A DNA stretch of 64,000 nt from Microbacterium enclense (GCA_038182865.1 CP116226.1:3596001-3660000); one strand, 5' to 3'; counted from the first letter of the stretch, positions 46,197 to 56,020 are shown. Translations and numbers: made by a program. The notes: a model not told the origin generated them from the sequence alone.

Positions 46197-46345
46197 GAAT
46201 CGGCTCGAAACAGGGTTTTCGGGCATCCCCTCCTTCTTGTGATCACCTTTCGGTGTGCCCCGGCGTGCACATCGGTTCGGGCGGAAGGGGGCGATACGTC
46301 CGTGAGCCGTGAAAGGCGCGGCCACGTCATCGGAAGGAGAACTTC

Positions 46346-46975
46346 GTGACCACGAAGTCTCAGGACCGCCGCAAGGTGCGTCTGTCGCGCGCCCTCGGCG
46401 TCGCACTCACCCCCAAGGCCGCCCGCTACCTCGAGAAGCGTCCCTACGCTCCCGGTGAGCACGGCCGCACCAAGCGCAAGGCCGACAGCGACTACGCCGT
46501 CCGTCTCCGCGAGAAGCAGCGTCTGCGCGAGCAGTACGGCATCCGCGAGAAGCAGCTGCGTATCGCGTTCAACGAGGCCCGCCGCACCGACGGCCTGACC
46601 GGTGAGAACCTGGTCGAGCTGCTCGAGATGCGTCTGGACGCCCTCGTCGTGCGTTCGGGCTTCGCCCGCACCACCGCGCAGGCTCGCCAGCTCGTCGTGC
46701 ACCGCCACATCCTGGTCGACGGCCAGCTCGTGGACCGCCCGTCGTTCCGTGTGAAGCCGGGCCAGCAGATCCACGTCAAGCCCAAGAGCGAGGGTCTCGA
46801 GCCCTTCCAGGTCGCCGCCGCCGGTGGACACGCCGAAGTGCTGCCCCCCGTTCCGGGCTACCTCGAGGTCGACCTCTCGACGCTGCAGGCGAAGCTCGTC
46901 CGTCGCCCCAAGCGCGCCGAGGTGCCCGTCACGTGTGACGTGCAGCTCGTCGTCGAGTACTACGCCGCCCGCTGA
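46346..46975 (+). CDS. rpsD: 30S ribosomal protein S4
   Basis: 209 residues from GTG at 46346, with GGAAGGAGAA upstream. It binds 16S rRNA early in 30S assembly. The S4 RNA-binding domain is seen at LLEMRLDALVVRSGFARTTAQARQLVVHRHILVDGQLVDRPSFRVKPGQQI. The N-terminus RKVRLSRALGVALTPKAARYLEKRPYAPGEHG has no zinc CxxC pairs, so it is the zinc-independent form. It is outside the alpha operon, as in many actinobacteria, with its own leader and a strong terminator. Confidence 0.96.
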   Translation: MTTKSQDRRKVRLSRALGVALTPKAARYLEKRPYAPGEHGRTKRKADSDYAVRLREKQRLREQYGIREKQLRIAFNEARRTDGLTGENLVELLEMRLDALVVRSGFARTTAQARQLVVHRHILVDGQLVDRPSFRVKPGQQIHVKPKSEGLEPFQVAAAGGHAEVLPPVPGYLEVDLSTLQAKLVRRPKRAEVPVTCDVQLVVEYYAAR

Positions 46976-46987
46976 TCCCAGCGAGCA

Positions 46988-47021
46988 CCGAAGGGCGTCG
47001 GGTTCTCCCGGCGCCCTTCGG
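46988..47021 (+). terminator. Hairpin terminator after rpsD
   Basis: CCGAAGGGCGTCGGG at 46988-47002 pairs with 47007-47021 (one G-U) around a TTCT tetraloop, 12 bases after the rpsD stop. Confidence 0.8.
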
Positions 47022-47132
47022 CGTTCCCGGCGGTCATCGATCGGATGGATGCCGACTCGGCATGCGGCCCGCAGGAGCCGTCGCCTACGATGAAGGATGC
47101 CGCGACCGCGGCGTCGTATCGAGGAAGAAGTG

Positions 47133-47420
47133 GTGATCGTGAGAAGCCTCGTCTGGTTCGCGTTGGGTATCGCCGGCGGATTCGTCGCCGCCCACCTGGT
47201 CAACAAGGACCCGCGGGGTCAGGAGCTGTTCGCACAGCTCGATTCCCGAATCGGTGAGTTCACCGACCGCATGAGCGACGCCTACCACGCGCAGGAGACC
47301 CGCCTCTCCGAGATCGTCGACGACGTGAAGGGCGTCGCGGCTTCCGCGGTCGAACGCGCGTCCGATGCCGTCGACGATGCCGCCGCCGCGGCCAAGAACG
47401 CCGCACCCTCCTCAGACTGA
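47133..47420 (+). CDS. Small membrane-anchored conserved protein
   Basis: 95 residues. GTG codons at 47130, 47133 and 47139 are all possible starts; 47133 has GAGGAAG at the best spacing. An N-terminal membrane helix (SLVWFALGIAGGFVAAHLV) is followed by NKDPRGQELFAQLDSRIGEFTDRMSDAYHAQETRL and an Ala/Asp-rich helical tail. This small family sits between rpsD and alaS in relatives. Function unknown. TACGAT at 47085-47090 may be its -10. Confidence 0.65.
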   Translation: MIVRSLVWFALGIAGGFVAAHLVNKDPRGQELFAQLDSRIGEFTDRMSDAYHAQETRLSEIVDDVKGVAASAVERASDAVDDAAAAAKNAAPSSD

Positions 47421-47482
47421 CCTCCTCAGGCAGCTGCCCCGACGCCCGGGGCGGTTGCCGCCTGCGCACGGAAAGACCCGCC

Positions 47483-50152
47483 ATGAAAACCGCCGAGATC
47501 GCCCAGCGCTTCCTCGACTTCTTCGAGAAGAAGAACCACACGATCGTCCCGTCGGCCTCGCTCGTCACCGACGACCCGGCCCTGCTGTTCACCGTGGCGG
47601 GCATGGTGCCCTTCATCCCGTACCTGAGCGGCGTCGTCCCGCCCCCGTACCCTCGTGCCGCCGACGTGCAGAAGTGCATACGTACCAACGACATCGAGGA
47701 AGTGGGCAAGACGCCCCGCCACGGCACGTTCTTCCAGATGCTCGGCAACTGGTCGTTCGGCGACTACTTCAAGGAAGACGCGATCCGCTTCGCGTGGGAG
47801 CTGCTCACCGCCCCCGAGTCGGAGGGCGGTCTGGCCTTCGATCCGAAGGACCTGTGGGTCACCGTCTACGAAGAAGACGACGAGGCGCACGACCTCTGGC
47901 TGAAGCTCAGCAGCCTGCCCGAGGATCGCATCCAGCGCCTGGGCAAGGACACGAACTACTGGTCGACCGGGCTTCCCGGCCCCGCGGGTCCGTGTTCGGA
48001 GATCTTCTTCGACCGCGGCCCGGCCTACGGCATCGACGGCGGTCCCGCGACCGACGACGACCGGTACGTCGAGATCTGGAACCTCGTGTTCATGCAGTAC
48101 GAGATCACGAACGTGCGCTCGAAGTACGACTTCGACATCGTCGGCGAACTCCCGGCCAAGAACATCGACACCGGCATGGGCCTGGAGCGTATCGCGTTCA
48201 TCAAGCAGGGCGTCGACAACATGTACGAGACCGACCAGGTCCGCCCGGTGCTCGACCTCGCGGCATCCCTCGCCGGCAAGCAGTACGGCAACGAGTCGCA
48301 CGAGGACGACGTCCGCCTGCGCATCGTCGCCGACCACGTACGGTCGTCGCTCATGCTGCTCGCCGACGGCGTGACGCCGTCGAACGAGGGACGCGGCTAC
48401 ATCCTCCGCCGCATCATGCGTCGCGCGATCCGCTCCATGCGCCTGCTGGGCGTCGAGGGCGCCACGTTCCCCGAGCTCTTCGCCGCCTCGCGCGACGCGA
48501 TGAAGGAGTCTTACCCCGAGGTCGAGACCGACTACGCCCGCCTGTCGGCGTACGCCATCGCGGAAGAGCAGACCTTCCTGCGCACGCTCGCGGCGGGCTC
48601 GGCCATCCTCGACCAGTCCGTCGCCGAGGCCAAGAACGGCGGCGGCACAACCCTGTCAGGGTCCGAGGCGTTCCTGCTGCACGACACGTACGGCTTCCCG
48701 ATCGACCTCACCCTCGAGATCGCCGAAGAGGCGGGGCTCTCGGTCGACCGCGGCGCGTTCGACCAGCTCATGCAGGAGCAGCGTTCGCGCGCGAAGGCCG
48801 ATGCCCGCGCCCGAAAGGGTGCCATCGCAGATCAGAGCGCGTACCGCGAGTTCCGCGCGCTGGGTGAGACGGTGTTCACCGGCTACACCGAGCTGCAGAC
48901 GGAGTCCCGGGTCCTCGGCATCCTGGTCGGTGGTCAGGGAACCGACCGCGCCTCCGAGGGGCAGATCGCCGAGATCATCACCGCCGAGACGGCTCTGTAC
49001 GCCGAGTCGGGCGGTCAGGTCGCCGACAAGGGGACGATCGCCGGTCCGGGCTACGAGCTCGAGGTGCTCGACGTCCAGCGCCCCGTACCCGGTCTCATCA
49101 GCCACACCGTCGAGGTCACCACCGGCGAGGTGTCGGTGGGTGCCCCCGCGACCACCGTCGTCGACGCCCTCAACCGTCATTCGGCGCAGCAGGCGCACTC
49201 CGCCACGCACCTCGTGCACGCCGCGATCCGCGACACCCTCGGAAAGACGGCGACGCAGACCGGCTCGCTGAACCGCGCCGGCTACATGCGGTTCGACTTC
49301 AGCTGGAGCTCGGCGCTCTCTCCCGAGACCCGCACCGAGATCGAAGACATCGCCAACAACGCCGTGCGCGACAACCTCGAGGTCACCACTCGCGTGATGT
49401 CGCTCGATGAGGCGAAGGCCGCCGGCGCGATGGCACTGTTCGGCGAGAAGTACGGCGACACCGTGCGCATGGTCGACATCGGCGGTCCCTGGTCGCGCGA
49501 ACTCTGCGGTGGCACGCACGTCGCCCGCAGCGCAGAGATCGGACTGGTCAACCTCGTCGGCGAGCAGTCGGTCGGCGCCTCGAACCGCCGCGTCGAGGCG
49601 CTGGTGGGTCTGGACGCGTTCCGTGACCTCGCCGCCGAGCGCGCGATCGTCTCGCAGCTGTCGACCTCGCTCAAGACACCGCGTGAGCAGCTCACGACCC
49701 GCATCGCCGAGCTCGCCGCGAGCCTGAAGGCCGCCGAGAAGAAGATCGCCGCGTTCGAGGCGCAGGCGCTGAGCGGTCGCCTTCCGCAGCTCGCGGAATC
49801 GGCTGTCTCGGTCGGCACCGTCCGCGTCGTCGCCGAAAGCCTCGGAGAGGGCGCCTCGGCCGACGACGTGCGCTCGCTCGCGCTGCAGGTGCGCGATCGT
49901 CTCGGGTCCGACCCCGCGGTCGTCGCCCTCGCGTCGGTCGCCGGCGGCCGTGCCACGGTGGTCGTCGTCACCAACGACGCCGCACGCGAGCGGGGTCTCA
50001 CTGCCGGTGCGCTCGCGAAGGCCGCCGCGGGGATCCTCGGCGGTGGCGGCGGTGGTCGTCCGGACGTCGCTCAGGGCGGCGGAACGGATGCCGCTGCCCT
50101 GCCGAAGGCGCTGGAGGGCATCGTCGCTGACGTCCGGGCGACCACCGCGTGA
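47483..50152 (+). CDS. alaS: Alanine--tRNA ligase
   Basis: 889 residues. Class II core from MKTAEIAQRFLDFFEKKNHTIVPSASL with the motif GTFFQMLGNWSFGDYFKEDAI and PGPAGPCSEIFFDRG. The editing domain shows HSATHLVHAAIRDTLG (HxxxH zinc ligands) and RELCGGTHVARSAEIG (Cys and His ligands). A C-Ala domain with a DHHA1-like Gly-rich end (LGGGGGGRPDVAQGGGTD) closes the protein. It charges tRNA-Ala and removes mis-charged Ser or Gly. The stop overlaps ruvX by GTGA. Confidence 0.97.
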   Translation: MKTAEIAQRFLDFFEKKNHTIVPSASLVTDDPALLFTVAGMVPFIPYLSGVVPPPYPRAADVQKCIRTNDIEEVGKTPRHGTFFQMLGNWSFGDYFKEDAIRFAWELLTAPESEGGLAFDPKDLWVTVYEEDDEAHDLWLKLSSLPEDRIQRLGKDTNYWSTGLPGPAGPCSEIFFDRGPAYGIDGGPATDDDRYVEIWNLVFMQYEITNVRSKYDFDIVGELPAKNIDTGMGLERIAFIKQGVDNMYETDQVRPVLDLAASLAGKQYGNESHEDDVRLRIVADHVRSSLMLLADGVTPSNEGRGYILRRIMRRAIRSMRLLGVEGATFPELFAASRDAMKESYPEVETDYARLSAYAIAEEQTFLRTLAAGSAILDQSVAEAKNGGGTTLSGSEAFLLHDTYGFPIDLTLEIAEEAGLSVDRGAFDQLMQEQRSRAKADARARKGAIADQSAYREFRALGETVFTGYTELQTESRVLGILVGGQGTDRASEGQIAEIITAETALYAESGGQVADKGTIAGPGYELEVLDVQRPVPGLISHTVEVTTGEVSVGAPATTVVDALNRHSAQQAHSATHLVHAAIRDTLGKTATQTGSLNRAGYMRFDFSWSSALSPETRTEIEDIANNAVRDNLEVTTRVMSLDEAKAAGAMALFGEKYGDTVRMVDIGGPWSRELCGGTHVARSAEIGLVNLVGEQSVGASNRRVEALVGLDAFRDLAAERAIVSQLSTSLKTPREQLTTRIAELAASLKAAEKKIAAFEAQALSGRLPQLAESAVSVGTVRVVAESLGEGASADDVRSLALQVRDRLGSDPAVVALASVAGGRATVVVVTNDAARERGLTAGALAKAAAGILGGGGGGRPDVAQGGGTDAAALPKALEGIVADVRATTA

Positions 50153-50622
50153 CGGATTTCCGGCGCGGCATCCGTCTGGGGATCGATGTCGGGCGCGCCC
50201 GCGTGGGCGTGGCCCGCTCGGACCCGGACGGTCTCCTCGCGGTCCCCGTCGAGACGGTGCCGCGCAAGGGCGAGCCCGTGCGCCGCATCGTCGCCCTCGC
50301 GCAGGAGTACGAGGCGTTCGAAGTGCTCGTCGGTCTGCCGCTGAACCTCCGCGGGGAGGACACCCCCTCGACGACCGATGCGCGGGTGTTCGCGGCGGAG
50401 GTGGCGGCGGCGCTGAGCGTCACCGTGCGCCTCGTCGACGAGCGTCTCAGCACGGTCTCGGCGCACGGTGTCCTGCGGCAGGCAGGACGTTCTCAGCGTG
50501 ACTCTCGTAGCATTGTGGACCAAGTCGCCGCTGTGGTGCTGCTGCAGCAGGCGCTCGACGTGGAGCGACAGTCCGGCGAGCCGGCCGGACCCGCCGTCAC
50601 ACCGGGACAGGAGCCCGCCTGA
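50149..50622 (+). CDS. ruvX: Putative pre-16S rRNA nuclease YqgF/RuvX
   Basis: 157 residues from GTG at 50149, overlapping the alaS stop. RNase H-like fold: GIDVGRARVGVARSDPDGLLAVPVETV, VGLPLNLRGEDTPSTT, VRLVDERLSTVSAHGVL and SIVDQVAAVVLLQQAL with the catalytic Asp. The enzyme processes the 5' end of 16S rRNA in Escherichia coli. The order alaS-ruvX-mltG-aroE is conserved in actinobacteria. Confidence 0.93.
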   Translation: MTDFRRGIRLGIDVGRARVGVARSDPDGLLAVPVETVPRKGEPVRRIVALAQEYEAFEVLVGLPLNLRGEDTPSTTDARVFAAEVAAALSVTVRLVDERLSTVSAHGVLRQAGRSQRDSRSIVDQVAAVVLLQQALDVERQSGEPAGPAVTPGQEPA

Positions 50623-50623
50623 C

Positions 50624-52306
50624 ATGCCCGACACCAACGACCCGACCGCCGACGATCCTTTCGCCGAGCTGTACGGACGTCTGCCCGACCCCCGTTCCGC
50701 CGCGAACGGCCCGACGCGCCGCCCCGCATCGGCTGAGGAAGCGAGCACGGCGACGACCGACGTCCCGCCGTCACGCCGTGCCGCCCGTGCGGCACGCGCG
50801 CAGACAGGTCCGACCGCCGCGCCGCCCGGCTCGCAGATGCCGACGGCGGCAGCCGCAGAGCCCGCCGCCGACCGGCCGACCGCCCTCGGCGACGCGCGAC
50901 CGGCGGCAGAGCAGCCCGATCAGCCCGTCACACGCCCGGCTGCGGCACAGCCGACGGCCGCGCGGCCGTCCGCCGCGCAGCCGTCCCAGCCCGGGCAGAC
51001 CTCGCGATCACTCGACGCACCGCGGGCAGCCGCGCAGCCGCCCACTGCCCCGATGCCCGCCACCGCGCCTGAGCGCGAGCCCGCCCTCGTCGGTGCGGCC
51101 GGCGGCGCGGCATCCTCTGTTCCGTCGTCGGGTTCCGCCGCCGGGGGATCGCTCGAAGACCTCTTCGCCGGACGCGCACACACCGACCAGATCGGTGCCC
51201 CCGCCCCCCGTCCGCCGAAGAAACGCCGCCGGGTCGGCGGGTGGATCGCTCTCGCCATCGTGCTCGCGATCATCGGAGGTCTCGTGGGCGGAGGATTCGC
51301 CCTGTGGAACACCTACGGCGAACGCGTCCAGGCGTTCTTGGGCACCGGCGAGCCGACCGACTACGAAGCCGGGATGGCCACGGGTGAAGTGCGGGTGACG
51401 ATCGTCTCGGGCGACACGGGTGAATCGGTGTCGCCGAAGCTGTTCGACGCGGGCGTCACGAAGGCCTCGAACTCGCTCTACAAGTACATGGTCGACAACT
51501 CCGTCGGCTTCACCTTCCAGCCCGGGGTGTACAAGCTGCAGAAGCAGATGACCTCTGAAGCCGTGATCGCGGCGCTCCGCGACCCTGCGAACCGCCTCGA
51601 CAACTCGGTGCAGCTGCGCGAGGGCCTGACCCTCACCCAGTCTCTGGACGCGATCTCGGAGCAGGCCGGCATCGCGCGCGCCGACCTGGACGCCGCGGTC
51701 GCCGACCCCTCGCAGTACGGCGTCTCGGCTTCCTCCCTCGAGGGCTGGATCTTCCCCGCGACCTACGACTTCGACGAGGGGGTGACCGCGAAGGACGTCA
51801 TCACGCGGATGGTGCAGCGCACGGTGCAGTCGCTCGATCAGGCGGGTGTGCCTGAGGCCGACCGCGAGCGAATCCTCATCATCGCGTCGATCATCGAACG
51901 CGAGGCGCGCGAGTCCGACGACTTCTACAAGGTGTCACGCGTCATCGAGAACCGGCTCCAGCCCGACAACGATGAGACGCACGGCCTGCTCCAGATGGAT
52001 TCGACGGCGCAGTACGGCGTCGGGGAGATCGGTGCCGGATCGTCGTCATCGTCCGAGAACGCGCTGACCAGTGACAATCCGTGGAACACCTACATCCATC
52101 CCGGACTGCCGATCGGACCGATCGCCAACGCGGGCGACCTCGCCATCGACGCGGCGATGCACCCTGCGGAAGGCAGCTGGTACTACTTCACGACCGTGAA
52201 CCTGGCGACGGGCGAGACCGTGTTCTCGACCACCTACGCCGATCAGCTGAAGGCCGTGGATCAGTTCCAGCAATGGTGCCGCGAGAACCCCGACGGCGGA
52301 TGCTGA
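50624..52306 (+). CDS. mltG: Endolytic transglycosylase MltG
   Basis: 560 residues from ATG at 50624, two bases after ruvX. A long disordered cytoplasmic N-terminus (about 200 residues, Ala/Pro/Gln-rich) precedes KKRRRVGG and a membrane helix (WIALAIVLAIIGGLVGGGFALW, about 206-228). The YceG domain has FQPGVYKLQKQM, LEGWIFPATYDFDEG, and ASIIEREARESDDF with the catalytic Glu near 425, then MDSTAQYGVG and NPWNTYIHPGLPIGPIANAG. It cleaves nascent glycan strands and limits their length. The cytoplasmic tail is much longer than in Escherichia coli MltG. Confidence 0.94.
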   Translation: MPDTNDPTADDPFAELYGRLPDPRSAANGPTRRPASAEEASTATTDVPPSRRAARAARAQTGPTAAPPGSQMPTAAAAEPAADRPTALGDARPAAEQPDQPVTRPAAAQPTAARPSAAQPSQPGQTSRSLDAPRAAAQPPTAPMPATAPEREPALVGAAGGAASSVPSSGSAAGGSLEDLFAGRAHTDQIGAPAPRPPKKRRRVGGWIALAIVLAIIGGLVGGGFALWNTYGERVQAFLGTGEPTDYEAGMATGEVRVTIVSGDTGESVSPKLFDAGVTKASNSLYKYMVDNSVGFTFQPGVYKLQKQMTSEAVIAALRDPANRLDNSVQLREGLTLTQSLDAISEQAGIARADLDAAVADPSQYGVSASSLEGWIFPATYDFDEGVTAKDVITRMVQRTVQSLDQAGVPEADRERILIIASIIEREARESDDFYKVSRVIENRLQPDNDETHGLLQMDSTAQYGVGEIGAGSSSSSENALTSDNPWNTYIHPGLPIGPIANAGDLAIDAAMHPAEGSWYYFTTVNLATGETVFSTTYADQLKAVDQFQQWCRENPDGGC

Positions 52307-53139
52307 CCGGCACCACCCGCCTCGCCGTCTGGGGCGACCCGATCGAGCATTCGCGGTCGCCCCGGTTGCACGCCGCGGCCTACGACGTGCTCGGGCTCGA
52401 CTGGAAGTACGGGCGCGAGCGCGTCAGCGAGGCCGCGTTCATTTCGCGGATCCAGGATCTGGATGCCACGTGGCGCGGCCTGTCCCTGACGATGCCGCTG
52501 AAGAACGCCGCTGCGCGGGCGGCGGTGTCGCTCGATGACGCGGCGAGGCGCACGGGGGCGGTGAACACGTACCTGCTGACCCCCGGCGGTCCTCACGGGT
52601 TCAACACCGACGTCGGAGGGCTGGCGCGTGCGCTCCGCGAGGCCGGTGTGGTTCGCGCCGATACGGCGCGGATCCTCGGTGCGGGCGCAACCGCGACATC
52701 GGCGGTGCTGTCGCTCGCCGAGCTCGGCGCCGACCGTGTCGAGGTCGTGGCCAGGCGTCCGGAAGCGGTCACGCCGCTACGCGAGCTGGGGGCCTCGGTC
52801 GGGGTCGACGTCGTGCGGTCGTCCTTCGACGACCCGGGTGCGCCGACGGAGGTCGACGTGACGATCGGGGCCCTGCCGGGCAAGGTCGATGCGGGTCCCG
52901 GCATCCGTCCCTTCGCCGAGAACGGTGGTCTGCTCGTCGACGTGGTCTACGGCAACTGGCCGACGGCCCTGGCTGCGCACTGGGACGCGGCCGGAAACGC
53001 GGCGATCAGCGGCCTCCCGATGCTTCTGCACCAGGCACTGCTCCAGGTGCGCGTCTTCGTGAACGGCGACCCGGACCGTGCCGTGGATCGGGAGGACGAG
53101 GTGCTGTCCGCAATGCGCACCGCGCTCGTGGGAGACTAG
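52300..53139 (+). CDS. aroE: Shikimate dehydrogenase (biosynthetic)
   Basis: 279 residues from ATG at 52300, overlapping the mltG stop by seven bases. The substrate site is canonical: AVWGDPIEHSRSPRLH with the Ser-x-Ser pair, GLSLTMPLKNAA with the catalytic Lys, and NTDVGG with the paired Asp. The NADP-binding region begins RILGAGATATSAVLSLAELG. It reduces 3-dehydroshikimate to shikimate. It is the first aro gene of the biosynthetic run aroE-aroC-aroK-aroB. A second, catabolic-type paralogue lies at 57667-58572. Confidence 0.93.
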   Translation: MLTGTTRLAVWGDPIEHSRSPRLHAAAYDVLGLDWKYGRERVSEAAFISRIQDLDATWRGLSLTMPLKNAAARAAVSLDDAARRTGAVNTYLLTPGGPHGFNTDVGGLARALREAGVVRADTARILGAGATATSAVLSLAELGADRVEVVARRPEAVTPLRELGASVGVDVVRSSFDDPGAPTEVDVTIGALPGKVDAGPGIRPFAENGGLLVDVVYGNWPTALAAHWDAAGNAAISGLPMLLHQALLQVRVFVNGDPDRAVDREDEVLSAMRTALVGD

Positions 53140-53143
53140 AGGA

Positions 53144-54370
53144 ATGCTTCGCGTTCTCACGGCCGGCGAGTCCCACGGCCCCGAACTGATCGCCCTCATG
53201 GAGGGGATGCCGGCCGGTGTGCCCGTCTCGTCCGCGCAGATCCGCGCCGAGCTCGCGCGCCGTCGCCTGGGGTACGGCCGCGGCTCGCGCATGAAGTTCG
53301 AGGAAGACGAACTCACGCTGTCGACAGGCATCGTGCACGGTTTCACGATCGGCAGCCCGATCGCCCTGCGCATCGGCAACACCGAGTGGCCCAAGTGGAC
53401 CGAGGTCATGAGTCCCGAGCCCGTTGAGCTGTCCGACAAGTCTCGCGGTCGCGGTGCCGCGCTCACGCGTCCGCGTCCGGGCCACGCGGATCTCGTGGGT
53501 ATGCAGAAGTACGGCTTCGACGAGGCCCGTCCGATCCTCGAGCGCGCCTCCGCGCGCGAGACGGCTGCCCGCGTCGCCCTCGGCGCGATCGCGCGCTCCT
53601 TCCTCAGCGAACTCGGCATCCGTCTTGTGAGCCACACCCTGTCCATCGGCCCCGTTCGCGTTCCCGACGACGCCGGCCTCCCGACCCCCGACGATGTCGA
53701 TCGTCTCGACGCCGATCCGCTGCGCTGTTTCCACGCCGAGACGAGCGCCGCGATGGTCGCCGAGGTCGACGACGCCAAGAAGACCGGCGACACGCTCGGC
53801 GGCGTCGTCGAGGTGCTCGCGTACGGTCTGCCGCCGGGGCTCGGTTCGCACGTGCAGTGGGATCGTCGACTCGACGCGAGGCTCGCTCAGGCGCTCATGA
53901 GCATCCAGGCGATCAAGGGCGTGGAAGTCGGCGACGGGTTCCTCACCACGACCCGCCGTGGTTCCCAGGCGCACGACGAGTTGTTCGCCACCGGCGACGG
54001 CATCACGCGCTCCTCCGATCGCGCGGGCGGCACCGAGGGCGGCATGTCGACCGGAACCGTGCTGCGCGTGCGCGCCGGCATGAAGCCGATCGCCACGATC
54101 CCCAAGGCGCTGCGCACGGTCGACGTGGCCACCGGTGACACCGCCGCGGCTCACCACCAGCGCTCCGACGTCTGCGCCGTGCCCGCCGCCGGGGTGGTCG
54201 CCGAGGCGATGGTCGCCGTGACGCTCGCTGACGCGTTGCTGGAGAAGTTCGGCGGCGACAACATCGTCGAGACGCGTCGCAACCTGGAGGCGTACGTGGC
54301 GCACCTGCCCGAGACGCTGCGGACGACCGACGCCTCCGACGCCGCGCTGCTCGCGCATGACCTCGCCTGA
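53144..54370 (+). CDS. aroC: Chorismate synthase
   Basis: 408 residues. The start MLRVLTAGESHGPELIALMEGMPAGV is the standard N-terminus, and AGGAATG places the ribosome site close by. Signature regions: GYGRGSRMKFEEDE, RPRPGHADLVGMQKYGFDEARPILERASARETAARVA, and DRAGGTEGGMSTGTVLRVRAGMKPIATI. It converts EPSP to chorismate with reduced FMN. The stop region overlaps aroK by 14 bases, indicating tight coupling. Confidence 0.97.
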   Translation: MLRVLTAGESHGPELIALMEGMPAGVPVSSAQIRAELARRRLGYGRGSRMKFEEDELTLSTGIVHGFTIGSPIALRIGNTEWPKWTEVMSPEPVELSDKSRGRGAALTRPRPGHADLVGMQKYGFDEARPILERASARETAARVALGAIARSFLSELGIRLVSHTLSIGPVRVPDDAGLPTPDDVDRLDADPLRCFHAETSAAMVAEVDDAKKTGDTLGGVVEVLAYGLPPGLGSHVQWDRRLDARLAQALMSIQAIKGVEVGDGFLTTTRRGSQAHDELFATGDGITRSSDRAGGTEGGMSTGTVLRVRAGMKPIATIPKALRTVDVATGDTAAAHHQRSDVCAVPAAGVVAEAMVAVTLADALLEKFGGDNIVETRRNLEAYVAHLPETLRTTDASDAALLAHDLA

Positions 54371-54947
54371 GCTGGTGGCCGCAGACGCGTCGGCTCCGGA
54401 TGCCGGAACGCCCGCGTCCGGCGATCCCGTCGGCTCCGCCGTCGTTCTCATCGGACCGATGGGGGCCGGGAAGACCAGCGTCGGCCGTCGTGTGGCGCGC
54501 GCACTCGGAACGCCGTTCACCGACACCGACAAGCTCGTCGTGCGCGATCACGGCCCGATTCCGGCACTGTTCGTCGCCCACGGCGAGGCGCATTTCCGTG
54601 CCCTGGAGCGAGACGCCGTCGCGGAGGCATTGGCACGCGGGGGTGTCGTCGCGCTCGGCGGGGGAGCGGTACTCGACCCCGTGACGCGCGACCGGCTCCG
54701 GGCGCACCACGTCGTGCTGCTGACCGTGGCACCGCACGTGGTGGCATCCCGGATCCATGGGAACGACCGGCCCCTCCTCGGCGGCGAAGACCCCGTGGCC
54801 CGGTGGCAGCGCATCTTCGAAGAGCGGCGGCCCGTCTACGAGCAGACCGCCGACATCGCATTCGACACCTCGTCGGGCCCCCTCGTGCGGGTCGTCGACG
54901 ACATCGTGGCCTGGGCACGCCGTGTGCCGGCCGGAGAGACGGCATGA
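54357..54947 (+). CDS. aroK: Shikimate kinase
   Basis: 196 residues. The first 25 residues are an Ala/Pro-rich leader. The P-loop is VVLIGPMGAGKTSVGRRVA (about residues 29-47), with FTDTDKLVV (shikimate-binding Asp pair), FRALERDAV and GGGAVLDP, then the lid with Arg in GNDRPLLGGEDPVARWQRIFEERRPVYEQTAD. It phosphorylates shikimate. It overlaps aroC (14 bases) and aroB (ATGA). Confidence 0.93.
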   Translation: MTSPELVAADASAPDAGTPASGDPVGSAVVLIGPMGAGKTSVGRRVARALGTPFTDTDKLVVRDHGPIPALFVAHGEAHFRALERDAVAEALARGGVVALGGGAVLDPVTRDRLRAHHVVLLTVAPHVVASRIHGNDRPLLGGEDPVARWQRIFEERRPVYEQTADIAFDTSSGPLVRVVDDIVAWARRVPAGETA

Positions 54948-56020
54948 CCGACACCACCACCATCAGCGTCGCCGGCGACTCCGGCTACGACATCACGATC
55001 GGCCGCGGCCTGCTCGCCTCGCTGAGCGACGTGCTGCCGGCCGGGGCGCAGAAGGTGCTCGTGGTCCACCCGCCGACCCTCGCGGCGCAGGCCGAGGCCT
55101 TGCGCGCGCAGCTGATGGGCGACCGTCAGGTGCTTCTCGCCGAGATCCCGGACGCCGAGGCCGGCAAGCGCGTCGAGGTGGCCGCATTCTGCTGGCAGGT
55201 GATGGGGCAGGCCGACTTCACGCGGACCGACGTCGTCGTCGGCTTCGGCGGGGGAGCGGTGACCGACCTGGCGGGCTTCGTCGCCGCCACCTGGCTGCGC
55301 GGTGTCGCGCTCGTTCAGGTGCCGACCACGGTGCTCGGCATGGTCGACGCGGCCGTGGGCGGAAAGACCGGCATCAACACCGCCGAGGGGAAGAACCTCG
55401 TCGGCGCCTTCTGGCCGCCCGTCGCCGTGGTCTGCGATCTCGACCTGCTCGACACCCTGTCGAAGAACGAAGCGACCGCCGGCTTCGCCGAAGTGGTCAA
55501 GGCCGGCTTCATCTGGCATCCGGAGATCCTCGATCTCATCGAGGCCGACCCGTCCGGGATCGTGGACCCCCGCGGCGACGCGTTCCGTCGGTGCATCGAG
55601 CTCGCGATCGACATGAAGGCGCGGGTCGTGGGCGAAGACCTCCGCGAGGCGGGCCTGCGCGAGGTGCTCAACTACGGCCACACCCTCGGACACGCGATCG
55701 AGCACGCCGAGCGCTACCGCTGGCGCCACGGGGCGGCGATCTCGGTCGGCATGGTGTTCGCGGCCGAGCTGTCGCGCCTGGCCGGACGCCTGTCCGACGA
55801 CGTCGCGCAGCGGCACCGCACGGTGCTGGAGTCGTTGGGGCTGCCGACGACCTACCGCGCCGGGGCGTTCCAGACGCTCAAGGCCACCATGCAGCGCGAC
55901 AAGAAGAGCCGCGGCAGCATGCTGCGCTTCATCGTGCTCGACGACCTGGCTCGTCCCACGGTGCTGCAGGCACCCGACGAGTCGCTCCTGTTCGCGGCCT
56001 ACCAGGAGGTCGGGGCGTAG
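54944..56020 (+). CDS. aroB: 3-dehydroquinate synthase
   Basis: 358 residues. NAD-binding GFGGGAVTDLAGFVAATWLRGVALVQVPTTVLGMVDAAVGGKTGINTAEGKNLVGAFWPP, the zinc-binding Glu in GFAEVVKAGFIW, and His ligands in NYGHTLGHAIEH and WRHGAAISVGMV. It cyclises DAHP to 3-dehydroquinate. The ATG at 54944 overlaps the aroK stop. It is the last gene before the inserted catabolic cluster; aroQ would be expected next in relatives. Confidence 0.97.
   Translation: MTDTTTISVAGDSGYDITIGRGLLASLSDVLPAGAQKVLVVHPPTLAAQAEALRAQLMGDRQVLLAEIPDAEAGKRVEVAAFCWQVMGQADFTRTDVVVGFGGGAVTDLAGFVAATWLRGVALVQVPTTVLGMVDAAVGGKTGINTAEGKNLVGAFWPPVAVVCDLDLLDTLSKNEATAGFAEVVKAGFIWHPEILDLIEADPSGIVDPRGDAFRRCIELAIDMKARVVGEDLREAGLREVLNYGHTLGHAIEHAERYRWRHGAAISVGMVFAAELSRLAGRLSDDVAQRHRTVLESLGLPTTYRAGAFQTLKATMQRDKKSRGSMLRFIVLDDLARPTVLQAPDESLLFAAYQEVGA

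Noticed and set aside
46197..46345. Ribosomal protein S4 autoregulatory leader
   Set aside because: The leader folds locally, but I could not match a known S4 pseudoknot, so it is mentioned only as a leader.
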